DNA from: Mycolicibacterium moriokaense
GTDB taxonomy: Bacteria > Actinomycetota > Actinomycetes > Mycobacteriales > Mycobacteriaceae
Direction: 5' to 3'
Assembly: GCF_003347205.1 (NCBI RefSeq)
Contig: NZ_QQBJ01000004.1
Span: 186,001-250,000, forward strand
DNA: 64,000 bases
This document shows, one piece after another, positions 15,595 through 23,715 of the stretch. Within the stretch, counting starts at the first letter, position 1; every line of letters begins with the position of its first letter. The translations under genes and the position numbers were made by a program. The notes under the pieces are model-generated. The model searched no databases. It saw only the letters and a program-made list of their open reading frames with translations, and was not told the DNA's origin.

Positions 15595-16681
15595 CCGAGT
15601 TGATCTCGGCGCTGACGACGCCTGCGAGCCGTTGTGCGGTGTCGAAGTGAGGGGTGAGCCGGGTCTTGGTCATGGCGAAGGACGTGTTTGTGGCGGTGTC
15701 GGCGTAGACATAGCTGCCGCCGCCACCGACCCAGCCGAACGTGGTCGGCGTGTCCTGCGGGCGAGTGTCGATGCGGCCCAACGGATAACCCAGGCACAGC
15801 CGCGCATGGTTGCCGAACACCTGGTCGGTGCCCTCGAAAGCCGGCGCCGTCACCTCTTCGAGCTGTACCGGATCAATCAGCCGGCCGTCGAGGACCGCGG
15901 CATTCATGGCGGCGATTGCCCGCGCCGTGAAGGTGCCGACCGACGGGACGTCCGCCTGCAGGATCTCGCAGCGGTTGCCCATGGCCGCTGTCGGCCGCAA
16001 TTCCCACGGCGCAAGAACGGCATCACCGCCGGGTGGGGCGACCGGCGGTGCGGCGTCTTCGAGTCTCGCCAATCGGGCCAAATCACGTTGGGGCACAGCG
16101 AAGTAGAGCTCGCCGTCGACTCCGACGGGCTCGCTGATCCACTCGCGCAGGAGCTGCCGCATCGGTTTGCCCGTGGCCCGGCGTGCCACTTCGCCGACAA
16201 GGAAGCCGAAGGTGAAGGAGTGATACCCGGTCTGTGTGCCGGGGGGCCACAGCGGTTCGGCGTCGGCGATCGCCGCGCAGACCCGCGACCAGTCGGCGAG
16301 ATCGGCGGGGCCGATGACACGGGGCATCGCCGGCACACCGACCGAGTGGGTGAGCACGTGACGAAACGTCGCGGTCGCCTTGCCGTGAGCACCGAATTCC
16401 GGCCACAGCTCGGCCACTGGTGTGTCGTATCCGAGGGCGCCGGTTCGCACGAGCAGATGAGCGATCGTCGAGGTCATGACCTTGGCCGCGGAGAAACTGT
16501 AGAACGGAGTCTGCGAAGTCACTTTGCGCCCGGTCAGGCTGTCGGCGAGGCCGGCGACGGCGTCGACCACGAGTTCGCCGCGGTGATAGACCGCTACCTG
16601 TAAGCCGGTTTCAGCGCCGGTGTCGATGAGTTCGTCGAGAACACATTGGACCTCCTGCTGCAGCGCGGGCATCGTCGTCAC
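15587..16681 (-). CDS. Serine hydrolase, class C beta-lactamase family (EstB-like)
   Basis: Protein of 364 residues with the beta-lactamase/esterase fold. The SxxK motif lies in YSFSAAKVMTS, the second catalytic Tyr in GYHSFTFGFLVGEV, and a HSVGVP loop lies between them. The YHS replaces the YxN of true class C enzymes, pointing to an esterase or peptidase rather than an antibiotic hydrolase. The GTG start at 16681 overlaps the upstream gene stop (GTGA), indicating a two-gene unit with the pyridoxamine-oxidase-like gene. No signal peptide is visible. Confidence 0.86.
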   Translation of the reverse strand: MTTMPALQQEVQCVLDELIDTGAETGLQVAVYHRGELVVDAVAGLADSLTGRKVTSQTPFYSFSAAKVMTSTIAHLLVRTGALGYDTPVAELWPEFGAHGKATATFRHVLTHSVGVPAMPRVIGPADLADWSRVCAAIADAEPLWPPGTQTGYHSFTFGFLVGEVARRATGKPMRQLLREWISEPVGVDGELYFAVPQRDLARLARLEDAAPPVAPPGGDAVLAPWELRPTAAMGNRCEILQADVPSVGTFTARAIAAMNAAVLDGRLIDPVQLEEVTAPAFEGTDQVFGNHARLCLGYPLGRIDTRPQDTPTTFGWVGGGGSYVYADTATNTSFAMTKTRLTPHFDTAQRLAGVVSAEINSAM

Positions 16682-17220
16682 CGAGTCGACCAGGTGTAGC
16701 GGGTCTGGCTGGACGTGGGGAGCTTGCCGAAGGCGAATCCGACGCTCGGCGCGACTCGATACAGTCGGACGTCGCCGGCGATGACGGCTTCGCCCAGCCG
16801 GTACCACGTCCCCTCGGGACTCGTCAGATGTGGGCCGTACTTTCGTTCGAAGTCCGCGACGGCCTCTTGACGCGCGAAGCGCTGCCCGACGACGGATGCG
16901 ACACCCTCGATGACGACGTCCACGCCGGTCAACGCATTCGTGCCGGCCGTCAGCACACAGCGAGGATTGCGCTCGAGGTTGAGGGCCTTGCGTTCCCGGC
17001 CGCCCGTGGTGAAACACACGCCACCCAGACTCCACGCCGCCAACAGCGGGGTCACGTGCGGTCGCCCGTCGGGCCGCACCGTGGAAAGCCAGCACACCTC
17101 CGCCTCGCCGAGAATCGCCAGCGCCGACGCCCACGGCGTCGCTCGCGCGTCGGGTGACGAGAACGGTCCGAGGACCACCTTCGGTTCGCGGTCCGACAAG
17201 GTCACTCCTGTCTTCGGCAT
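16678..17220 (-). CDS. Pyridoxamine 5'-phosphate oxidase-like (F420/FMN) protein
   Basis: Split-barrel flavin or F420 protein of 180 residues: VCWLSTVRPDGRPHVTPLLAAWSLGGVCF, then RERKALNLERNPRCVLTAG and VVIEGVASVV form the cofactor-binding barrel. Mycobacteria have many such proteins that use F420H2. It starts at ATG 17220 and is translationally coupled to the serine hydrolase downstream. Substrate is unknown. Confidence 0.86.
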   Translation of the reverse strand: MPKTGVTLSDREPKVVLGPFSSPDARATPWASALAILGEAEVCWLSTVRPDGRPHVTPLLAAWSLGGVCFTTGGRERKALNLERNPRCVLTAGTNALTGVDVVIEGVASVVGQRFARQEAVADFERKYGPHLTSPEGTWYRLGEAVIAGDVRLYRVAPSVGFAFGKLPTSSQTRYTWSTR

Positions 17221-17382
17221 GAATCATGAATTTTGTGGGGTCTTGATGTCGACCTGAACTGGCCGAGGAAGTCATCGGTCTTGGACTTGATAACTTGGCC
17301 GAGGTCGATGACGAACCCAAGCTAGCCACCTGGCGGAGGCGACGACGTTTCGCGCGCGACCAGTCGGGGCACGCGTGATGAC

Positions 17383-17847
17383 ATGACCGACAACGAAAAG
17401 ATCACCGTCGAGCGAACAGTCGCAGCACCCGTGGACGCCGTCTTCGACGTGCTCTCAAATCCCCATCGCCACCGGGCTCTCGATGGCTCGGGCTTCGTCC
17501 GCAGCGTCGACCACGCCGATCGGATCAAGGAGGTCGGCGAAGTGTTCACGATGAACATGCAGGGCGATCACATGGGTGGTGAGTACAAAACCGACAACCA
17601 TGTGTCCGGCTACGCCAAGGACAAGATGCTGGCATGGAAGACCGCGCCGGCCGGCACCGAGCCACCCGGCTGGGAGTGGCTGTGGGAGCTGGAGGCCCAA
17701 GGCCCCGACTCGACGTTGGTTCGCCACACCTACGACTGGTCGAAAGTCACCGACAAGAAGCTGCTCGAGAAGGTCGGCTTTCCACTCGTCACGAGGGATC
17801 AGCTGGACGACACGCTCGCTCGCCTCGCCGCCGAGTCGTCATCCTGA
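17383..17847 (+). CDS. SRPBCC (START/Bet v1-like) family protein
   Basis: Protein of 154 residues opening with ITVERTVAAPVDAVFDVLSNPHRH, the common start of polyketide-cyclase/START-like proteins, and ending with a long helix (VTRDQLDDTLARLAAES). These small ligand-binding proteins have varied roles. It stands between the F420-like gene (divergent) and an LLM oxidoreductase (convergent). ATG 17383 is used; ATG 17377 is not in this frame. Confidence 0.82.
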   Translation: MTDNEKITVERTVAAPVDAVFDVLSNPHRHRALDGSGFVRSVDHADRIKEVGEVFTMNMQGDHMGGEYKTDNHVSGYAKDKMLAWKTAPAGTEPPGWEWLWELEAQGPDSTLVRHTYDWSKVTDKKLLEKVGFPLVTRDQLDDTLARLAAESSS

Positions 17848-17928
17848 CCCCAGGCGCTCCGTCCAACAGGAGCTAGGGGCGAGCCGAAGTGGACAGAATT
17901 AGGGCCGTCAAGCCGCTTTCGGTCGTGC

Positions 17929-18738
17929 TCAGCCGTTGTCCCGCCATGTGACCACCTGCTTGAGAGACGTGAGGTCGTAACCGTCGTCGGAGGTGAGTTC
18001 GATCTGGAACAGCGTGACGCCTGTCTCCCGGAACGCGTCCGCACTGTCGGCGTTCTGCCAGAGAGTCGAGCGTTCGATATCGGCGCCGTTGCGGCCGAAC
18101 GTCGCCGCCAGCTCGTCGACGCGATCGCTGGATCTGCGGAACGCGTCGAGGTCCTGGAACGCGTGCCAGATGTCGGCGTGCCTGGCAACGGCGGGCAGCG
18201 AGCGCTTGGGCCCTGTACCGCCGATGAGGATCGGTACCTTGCGCACGGGCGGCGGATTCAGTGCGGCGAGCCGCTTCTCGATGCGGATCAGGCTCTCGTC
18301 GAACAGGTCGAAGCGGGAGCCGAAGGTGCCGAAGTCGTAACCGTAGGTGGTGTAGTCCTTTTCGTACCACCCCGCCCCGAGACCCAGGATCAGGCGGCCT
18401 CCGCTGATGTGATCGACGGTGCGCGCCATGTCGGCGAGCAGGTCGGCATTGCGGTAGCCGACGCCGGTGACGAGGAGCCCGATCTCGGCGTGTGACGTGA
18501 TCTCGCCCCACGACGCGAGCGCGGTCCACCCCTCGAAGTTGGCGACGTCGGGTTGCTCGTCGAAGAGGACGGGCTTGCCGTCGACGATGCCTTTCATCGC
18601 CGGGCGATGGAAGTGGTCATAGCCGAAGATCACGTCCACGCCGAGGTCGTCGGCGGCCAGGACGGCGTCGCGCCACGTGCGGTAGTCGGGCGTACCGCCG
18701 GGCTGGATCTGCACGGCGACGCGAACGGGACGAGTCAT
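17929..18738 (-). CDS. LLM class F420-dependent oxidoreductase
   Basis: TIM-barrel enzyme of 269 residues in the luciferase-like group: VRVAVQIQPGGTPDY, VDVIFGYDHFHRP, EIGLLVTGVGYRNADLLADMARTVDHIS and RLILGLGAGWYEKDY all match the F420-dependent type. KVPILIGGTGPKRSLPAVARHADIW forms the later cofactor-loop block. Physiological substrate is unknown. It is transcribed alone; the stretch before its start holds no obvious structure. Confidence 0.9.
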   Translation of the reverse strand: MTRPVRVAVQIQPGGTPDYRTWRDAVLAADDLGVDVIFGYDHFHRPAMKGIVDGKPVLFDEQPDVANFEGWTALASWGEITSHAEIGLLVTGVGYRNADLLADMARTVDHISGGRLILGLGAGWYEKDYTTYGYDFGTFGSRFDLFDESLIRIEKRLAALNPPPVRKVPILIGGTGPKRSLPAVARHADIWHAFQDLDAFRRSSDRVDELAATFGRNGADIERSTLWQNADSADAFRETGVTLFQIELTSDDGYDLTSLKQVVTWRDNG

Positions 18739-18842
18739 GGATGCTCCTGAGTCGGTGAACGGGCGACTCTTGAGCCAAGTTCACCGGGAGCGGGTTTATT
18801 CCGGTCCCCGAAGGCCCGTCGGTTGCACTGCGAAACCGGCGG

Positions 18843-19067
18843 CTACGCCACCCGCACCTCGTAGGCGACGGCGAAGCGGCGCGCGTGTGATTCTGCGCAG
18901 AACAGACCTCCTGCGTTCGCGCTCCAGGCCACTACGCGCAGCAGCTCCTTGCCCTGTGGCAGCCGCTTCTGAACTGCGTGCGCAAGGTCGGTGCGCAGCC
19001 GCAGGTCGTTCTCGTTGAATCCGTCTCGACTGACCACGATGTCCCACATCGTCTCTTCCACCGTCAT
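18843..19067 (-). CDS. Small hypothetical protein (74 aa)
   Basis: Short frame from ATG 19067 beginning MTVEETMWDIVVSRDGFNE, with mixed strand/helix content and two alanine/cysteine-containing segments near the end. Codon use matches neighbouring genes. I do not recognise a family. It may be genuine because its 5' end is compact and in frame, but it could also be a chance frame. Confidence 0.45.
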   Translation of the reverse strand: MTVEETMWDIVVSRDGFNENDLRLRTDLAHAVQKRLPQGKELLRVVAWSANAGGLFCAESHARRFAVAYEVRVA

Positions 19068-19228
19068 GGATTTCAGTGTGAGGCGCAGACGGTGCGAACC
19101 GGCATCTCGGCAGTGCGTGTCCTGGGCCGAATTAGGTCACGACTTGATTTCGGCTGGGGGAGCGCAGCACGGCGCCGCCCTCAGCGAGGACGCGCCATAC
19201 ACACCTGGTTTGCTACAGGCCACACCGG

Positions 19229-19381
19229 TTGTCGGTGGATAGGCGCTGCTGGGTCGATGCTGCACGACGGAAGGCCGGCGCGGCGATTCGTGCCGAGGCG
19301 GAAAGGCTTGCCGAAGACGAGTCCGACCGCGCTGAGGCCATACAGGTGCTGCGCGACATGGAGACCTTGCGTGCGTGGTGA
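19229..19381 (+). pseudogene. Antitoxin remnant (MazE-like C-terminal half)
   Basis: In one frame the DNA reads WVDAARRKAGAAIRAEAERL, then AEDESDRAEAIQVLRDMETLRAW and a stop at 19379-19381. This is the typical helical C-terminus of a ribbon-helix-helix or MazE-type antitoxin (xxEMxxLRAW ending). The DNA-binding N-terminal half is missing: upstream in the frame is nonsense and there is no ATG or ribosome-binding site. The stop overlaps the toxin frame start, the usual arrangement of such modules. Confidence 0.68.
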
Positions 19382-19672
19382 GGTCTTTCAGTTGCGTGCC
19401 CCGCGGGGGAGTCGCCGTCACGTTCCCGCTACGCCGTAGTGGTCCAGTCAGATCAACTGCCCCTGTCGACGTGGCTGGTTGCACCAACATCCACGTCGGC
19501 TCGTGCCGCCAGCTTTCGTCCCGAAGTTGAAATCGGCGGCGTGAACACCCGCGTGCTTGCCGAACAGGCCGCCGCAGTCGACCCGGGCCGACTCGGCACG
19601 AGCGTCGGGTTCCTAAGCTTCGATGAGAAGCGCCGCGTTGATGCGGCACTGCGCATCATCTTCGATCTATGA
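19371..19672 (+). pseudogene. MazF/PemK-like toxin gene broken by a frameshift
   Basis: The 5' part, from GTG 19371, reads VRGEVFQLRAPRG, the canonical MazF start. After the G-run at 19405-19409 the frame must change to continue as SRYAVVVQSDQLPLSTWLVAPTSTSA, FRPEVEIGGVNTRVL, EQAAAVDPGRLG and VDAALRIIFDL, the typical MazF body and end. The unshifted frame ends in a stop at 19437-19439. A deletion of one G in the run explains this; programmed frameshifting is less likely because the antitoxin is also truncated. Live homologues are sequence-specific mRNA interferases. Confidence 0.8.
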
Positions 19673-19918
19673 GCGGTCAACGAACAGTTCGACCATCAAC
19701 GGAACGGGGCGCACGAATCTTGTGCACCCGCCGTAAGCCGTTGGCGTCGAGACGCTTTGGCCAAATCGACCCGGTGCGGCAGGCGAGGGTTACTCGAGAC
19801 GTCCGCGCCTCTCTAACTTGACATAATGTGGCTTATCGGCATTTAAATGATGCGAGTTGTCTTGTGCTACACGAGAAGTCAGCTGCTGCTACGGCGGTTG
19901 CGTTACTGCTGATTGGCG
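19673..19918. other. Gene-free AT-richer stretch after the mazEF remnant
   Basis: No convincing protein frame on either strand. It holds a local AT-rich patch (19811-19850) with TTGACA at 19818-19823 and ATTTAA at 19841-19846, spaced 17 bp, which looks like a sigma-70-type promoter reading right into the 3' end of the next (minus-strand) gene. It could equally be a recombination scar. Confidence 0.4.
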
Positions 19919-20671
19919 CTACGCGTACAGTCGGCAGCGCCCGACGAGGATGTTGGCCAGTCGTTCAGGTTCGCTGACCATCAGCATGTGGCAGGTGTCG
20001 ATCTCGATGAGCGTCTGCACTCCGCCAAGCGCGGCGATGTACTCATGTTGAAGTTTCATCGAGACGGCGCTGCGGTCGCGCCGAGTGAGTATCCACGTTC
20101 GTGGCACCTCGTCGGGCATACCGCTGCGGTCAACTTTTTCTATCAGGATTGAGGGTGATTCCTGACAGGACCGAGCCAGCGTGAACCTGCGCTGTGCGGG
20201 AGTCATTCCGTTGCAGAATACAAACCTCGCCAATGCGTTAGGTAAACCTCCCGAACGGCCTTTCTGCACATTGCGTTTCGCGGTGCGACGTGTGTACCAG
20301 CTCAGTGCCTCGGGATACGTGTCCACCAGGGCGCTGCCGTTGGCTGGTACCTGCGCGGCAGCCAAGATCATCTCCCGCACCCGCGCCGAGCCGAGTTTGG
20401 TGACAACACCGGGGACGGTCAGCCCAGCCAGCGAATGGCCGACGATCACGAGGTCGTCGAGTGCAGCATCCTCGATGTCCGACACCACCGAGTCCACCCA
20501 GTCGCCGATACAAGCGGTGATCAGGTCACTGAGCTTCCCTCGCCGCCCCGGCAGATCGACAGCGAGCACCTTTAGTTCCGGCTCCAGGCTGCGGATCACG
20601 TCGATGGTGGGGTCCCAACAATCAGCGGCGAACCCGCCTCCGTGCACGAGAACCAATGCAGGCAACCCCAT
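19919..20671 (-). CDS. Alpha/beta hydrolase
   Basis: Hydrolase of 250 residues. Features are oxyanion VLVHGGGFAADCW, the nucleophile elbow VGHSLAG, the acid in TRRDRSAV and the histidine in DTCHMLMVSEPE. It fits the small esterase/MenH-like group. The start ATG 20671 is chosen because AAGGAGGA lies nine bases upstream; an ATG at 20710 would read through that site. Codon choice is somewhat less GC-biased than neighbours, and it lies next to the mazEF remnant, hinting at an acquired island. Confidence 0.85.
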   Translation of the reverse strand: MGLPALVLVHGGGFAADCWDPTIDVIRSLEPELKVLAVDLPGRRGKLSDLITACIGDWVDSVVSDIEDAALDDLVIVGHSLAGLTVPGVVTKLGSARVREMILAAAQVPANGSALVDTYPEALSWYTRRTAKRNVQKGRSGGLPNALARFVFCNGMTPAQRRFTLARSCQESPSILIEKVDRSGMPDEVPRTWILTRRDRSAVSMKLQHEYIAALGGVQTLIEIDTCHMLMVSEPERLANILVGRCRLYA

Positions 20672-21186
20672 CGCCGGGTCCTCCTTCAGCGTCGTCGGCC
20701 CAGGACCCATCGTAAAAGGTCGCGACGCGACGGCGCGCCCATTTTCGCCACCCTGAACAGTTTGCTAACGCCGCTGTCGTCGGCTGCACGCCCCGAGGTA
20801 GTAACTCGCACCTCTCGAATACGCACCGTTACCAGTTCGGTGACCTGCGCCGAACAACGTCTCGGCGACAACCGCAATGGATACGACGCTTTTCAGGTGC
20901 ATGGACGCCGCACCCCTGACAACCCGGCGCGTGGTTCGACAGGCACACAAGCATCGTGGACGGCGCGGGCGAATCAGTCGCCCGGATGACGTCGCCGCCC
21001 GTGCGCCACCGTGGGCGCCCAGAGGTGCCGTCCGCGACAGTGCCCTCGGCCCCTTCCGAAAGACGGCACTCTCCCAGCTCAATACGTCACAGTGACGAAA
21101 TCACCTGTGCCGCAGGGGCTATTCAAATGTCACCCGACCCGCGCCACTATTCGGCGCAGCAGTTCTGACTGCGACCCGGAGGCACG
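20672..21186. other. About 515 bp without a supported gene
   Basis: Several short frames exist on both strands, but none has protein-like composition, a family pattern or a ribosome-binding site. The only structure I see is the 13-bp palindrome at 21085-21097. The stretch separates the hydrolase/toxin-antitoxin remnant region from the ynfA-like gene. Confidence 0.6.
21085..21097. promoter_or_regulatory. CGTCAC-A-GTGACG palindrome
   Basis: Perfect 13-bp palindrome. In context it reads ATAC-N6-GTGAC, which also fits AC-N9-AC, the loose GlnR box form described for mycobacteria. An almost identical site occurs upstream of amt at 21610-21622. Confidence 0.4.
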
Positions 21187-21516
21187 TCATCCACGCGGCG
21201 CATACATGATCACGCCCACACCGGCCAAGCAGATCAGCGCGCCCAGGACGTCCCACCGATCCGGCCGGAACCCGTCGAGCGCCATCCCCCACGCCAGCGA
21301 TCCGGCGACGAACACTCCGCCGTAGGCGGCAAGGATGCGCCCGAAGTGGGCATCGGGTTGCAGCGTGGCAACGAAGCCATACAGTCCGAGCGCGATCACG
21401 CCGCCGCCGATCCATATCCAGCCGCGGTGCACCCGAACGCCCTGCCATATCAGCCAGGCTCCGCCGATCTCGGCGATCGCAGCCAAGACGAACAACAGTA
21501 CTGAGCGCATCACCAC
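21187..21516 (-). CDS. YnfA/UPF0060 family membrane protein
   Basis: Four-helix membrane protein of 109 residues matching UPF0060 closely: [60 protein letters not shown] and [21 protein letters not shown]. Homologues look like small multidrug-resistance-type transporters but their substrate is unknown. GTG 21516 gives the family length (M-V-M-R-S start); ATG 21510 would be two residues shorter. Confidence 0.92.
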   Translation of the reverse strand: MVMRSVLLFVLAAIAEIGGAWLIWQGVRVHRGWIWIGGGVIALGLYGFVATLQPDAHFGRILAAYGGVFVAGSLAWGMALDGFRPDRWDVLGALICLAGVGVIMYAPRG

Positions 21517-21609
21517 GATGGTGAGCCTAAGTGAGCCCGAAAATCGGGTCCCTCGCAACACACCATGCCGTCGCCGCTTTTCCGAATGATGCACTTGCCC
21601 AAGGCATTA

Positions 21610-21622
21610 CGTCACTGTGACG
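21610..21622. promoter_or_regulatory. CGTCAC-T-GTGACG palindrome, candidate GlnR box before amt
   Basis: Perfect 13-bp palindrome about 95 bp upstream of the amt start. TTAC-N6-GTGAC matches the AC-N9-AC spacing of GlnR boxes with one mismatch to GNAAC. It differs from the copy at 21085 only at the centre base. Confidence 0.45.
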
Positions 21623-21716
21623 CTTTCTCGCCGCTATGGGCGATGGGGCTGCCGTCCGCCACGACTCGTAACTGTCATAATCTCTCGAGCGTTTGCCGGA
21701 GACAAAGGAGTCACTG

Positions 21717-22976
21717 ATGGAGATCGACCCTGCCGCGACCGCCTGGCTGCTCACCTGTACGGCACTCGTCCTGCTGATGACTCCGGGGTTGGCCATGTTC
21801 TACGGCGGCATGGTCCGCTCGACGGGCGTGCTCAACATGATCATGATGTGCTTCATCTCCATCCCGGTCGTGACGATCGCGTGGCTGCTCGCGGGCTACA
21901 CGCTGGCGTTCGGCCCGGATGCCGGCGGCGGCCTGATCGGCAACCTCGACCACATCGGACTCCTGGGCATCGACCCGACGACCGTTCGGTCCGGCGTCCC
22001 CGAATTGTTGTTCCTGACGTTTCAGCTGGGGTTCGCGATCGTCACCGCCGCGCTGGTCTGTGGTGCCATCGCTGACCGCGCCAGGTTCTCGGCGTGGATG
22101 ATCTTCGTCGCCGTCTGGACCGTGGCGATCTACGCGCCCGTCGCGCACTGGGTGTGGGGCCCCGATGGCTGGCTCGCATCCCTGGGAACAGTCGACTATG
22201 CAGGCGGACTGGTGGTGGAAATCGTGTCCGGCGCGTCCGCGCTGGCGCTGGCGCTGGTGATCGGCCCGCGCATCGGCTTCAAGTCCGAGGCGATGCGACC
22301 GCACAACCTCCCCTTCGTACTACTCGGAGTGGGATTGCTGTGGTTCGGCTGGTTCGGGTTCAACGCGGGCTCCGCGCTCACCGCAGACGGCAAGGCCGCA
22401 GTGGTGTTTCTCAACACGCTGATCGCCGGTTGCCTGGGGATGCTGGGCTGGATCTTCGTCGAGCGGGTCCGCGACGGGCGGCCCACCACGTTCGGCGCCG
22501 CTTCGGGTGTGGTCGCGGGTTTGGTGGCGATCACACCCTCGTGCGGATTCGTCTCGCCCCTCGGCGCTTTCATCGTCGGCCTGGCCGCCGGCGTGGTGTG
22601 TTCCTATGCGGTCGGCTGGAAGTTCAAAGCCGGCTACGACGATTCGCTTGACGTGGTGGGCGTCCACTTCGTCGGCGGTGTCGTCGGGACCTTTCTGATC
22701 GGGTTGCTGGCCGCCCAGGTGGTGTCGGGCGGTGTCGAGGGTCTGTTCTACGGCGGCGGATTGTCGCTGCTGGGCAAGCAGAGTCTCGCGATTCCCGTTG
22801 TCGCGATCTACGCGTTCGTGGTGTCCTTCGCGATCGGCAAAGTCATCGACACCACATTCGGATTCCGGGTCGAGCCGCAGGACGAGATCTCCGGAATCGA
22901 TCTCGCCCAGCACGCGGAGACCGCCTACACCGAAGGGGTGCACGGCGCCCCGCAGAAGCGGCCGGGGATCGGCTGA
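21717..22976 (+). CDS. amt: Ammonium channel/transporter (Amt family)
   Basis: Integral membrane channel of 419 residues with about eleven helices. Family blocks are TPGLAMFYGGMVRS, LTFQLGFAIVTAAL (pore Phe), RPHNLPFVLLG, LWFGWFGFNAGS (second Phe), TFGAASGVVAGLVAITPSCGFVSP and DVVGVHFVGGVVG. The second pore histidine is His317, but the position of the first (His168 in E. coli AmtB, context VVHI) is Glu168 here (VVEIVSG). A Glu-His pair is known from some eukaryotic Mep proteins. AAGGAG precedes ATG 21717. No glnK or glnD follows, unlike the usual amtB-glnB-glnD operon. Confidence 0.95.
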   Translation: MEIDPAATAWLLTCTALVLLMTPGLAMFYGGMVRSTGVLNMIMMCFISIPVVTIAWLLAGYTLAFGPDAGGGLIGNLDHIGLLGIDPTTVRSGVPELLFLTFQLGFAIVTAALVCGAIADRARFSAWMIFVAVWTVAIYAPVAHWVWGPDGWLASLGTVDYAGGLVVEIVSGASALALALVIGPRIGFKSEAMRPHNLPFVLLGVGLLWFGWFGFNAGSALTADGKAAVVFLNTLIAGCLGMLGWIFVERVRDGRPTTFGAASGVVAGLVAITPSCGFVSPLGAFIVGLAAGVVCSYAVGWKFKAGYDDSLDVVGVHFVGGVVGTFLIGLLAAQVVSGGVEGLFYGGGLSLLGKQSLAIPVVAIYAFVVSFAIGKVIDTTFGFRVEPQDEISGIDLAQHAETAYTEGVHGAPQKRPGIG

Positions 22977-22996
22977 CGCACTGCCGGAGGGGCGTG

Positions 22997-23611
22997 TCAG
23001 CGGGCGACGCGGTAGCGCAGGTGGACCACGCCGGGAGCTTCGAGCACCCGCTCCAGCTCGAGTGTGGGCGTGCCCGCCTCGAACCCGTCGAACAGGCGCT
23101 CGCCCGCACCGAGTATCACCGGGTTGAGCTGAAGATCGATCTCGTCGACCAGGCCCGCGGCGATCGCCTGCCGGGCGCATGACGCCCCTCCGGCGATCGA
23201 GATGTCGCGGCCGCCGGCGGCCGCCTCGGCCTGGGCGTAGGCCGACTCGATCCCGTCGGTGACGAAGTGAAAGGTCGTCCCACCCTCCATCTCTATCGGG
23301 TCGTGCGGGTGGTGGGTCAAGACGAACACCGGGCAGTGGTAGGGCGGTTCGTCGCCCCACCAGCCCTTCCAGTCCGAGTCCCCCCAGTCGCCACGGATCG
23401 GCCCGAACATGTTGCGGCCCATGATCGTCGCTCCCATGCCGTCCATCATGTCGGCGACCACCTGCCGATTGGCCGGATGATCTTTGGCGGGCCCCAGGTG
23501 CCAACCGTGCAGCTTTTCGCCACCGACGCCGAGCGGGTGGTCCCGGCTCTGACCGGGCCCCGCGACGTAGCCGTCGGCAGAGATCGACATCGAAAGATTG
23601 GTTCGGGTCAC
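22997..23611 (-). CDS. Dihydrofolate reductase-like family protein (RibD C-terminal type)
   Basis: Protein of 204 residues: LSMSISADGYVAGPGQSRDHPLG at the start, then ATIMGRNMFGPIRGDWG, CPVFVLTHHPHDPIEMEGG, ISIAGGASCARQAIAAGLVDEIDL and NPVILGAGERLFDG. This is the DHFR-fold reductase family related to RibD, NADPH-dependent but with unknown substrate. The start GTG 23611 is preceded by GGAGGATCT. The in-frame extension to 23647 is not family-like. Confidence 0.88.
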   Translation of the reverse strand: MTRTNLSMSISADGYVAGPGQSRDHPLGVGGEKLHGWHLGPAKDHPANRQVVADMMDGMGATIMGRNMFGPIRGDWGDSDWKGWWGDEPPYHCPVFVLTHHPHDPIEMEGGTTFHFVTDGIESAYAQAEAAAGGRDISIAGGASCARQAIAAGLVDEIDLQLNPVILGAGERLFDGFEAGTPTLELERVLEAPGVVHLRYRVAR

Positions 23612-23715
23612 AGATCCTCCAGCCGGCCGAGATCGGTTCGATTGCACCCAATAAGACTGCCGCGGCCCGAAATACTCATCGGCCGCCGACCGACCGGGTG
23701 CTCCCGACGCCGCGG

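Noticed and set aside
20672-21186. Short plus- and minus-strand frames in the gene-free stretch
   Set aside because: All are Arg/Pro/Ser-rich without start signals, and look like chance frames.
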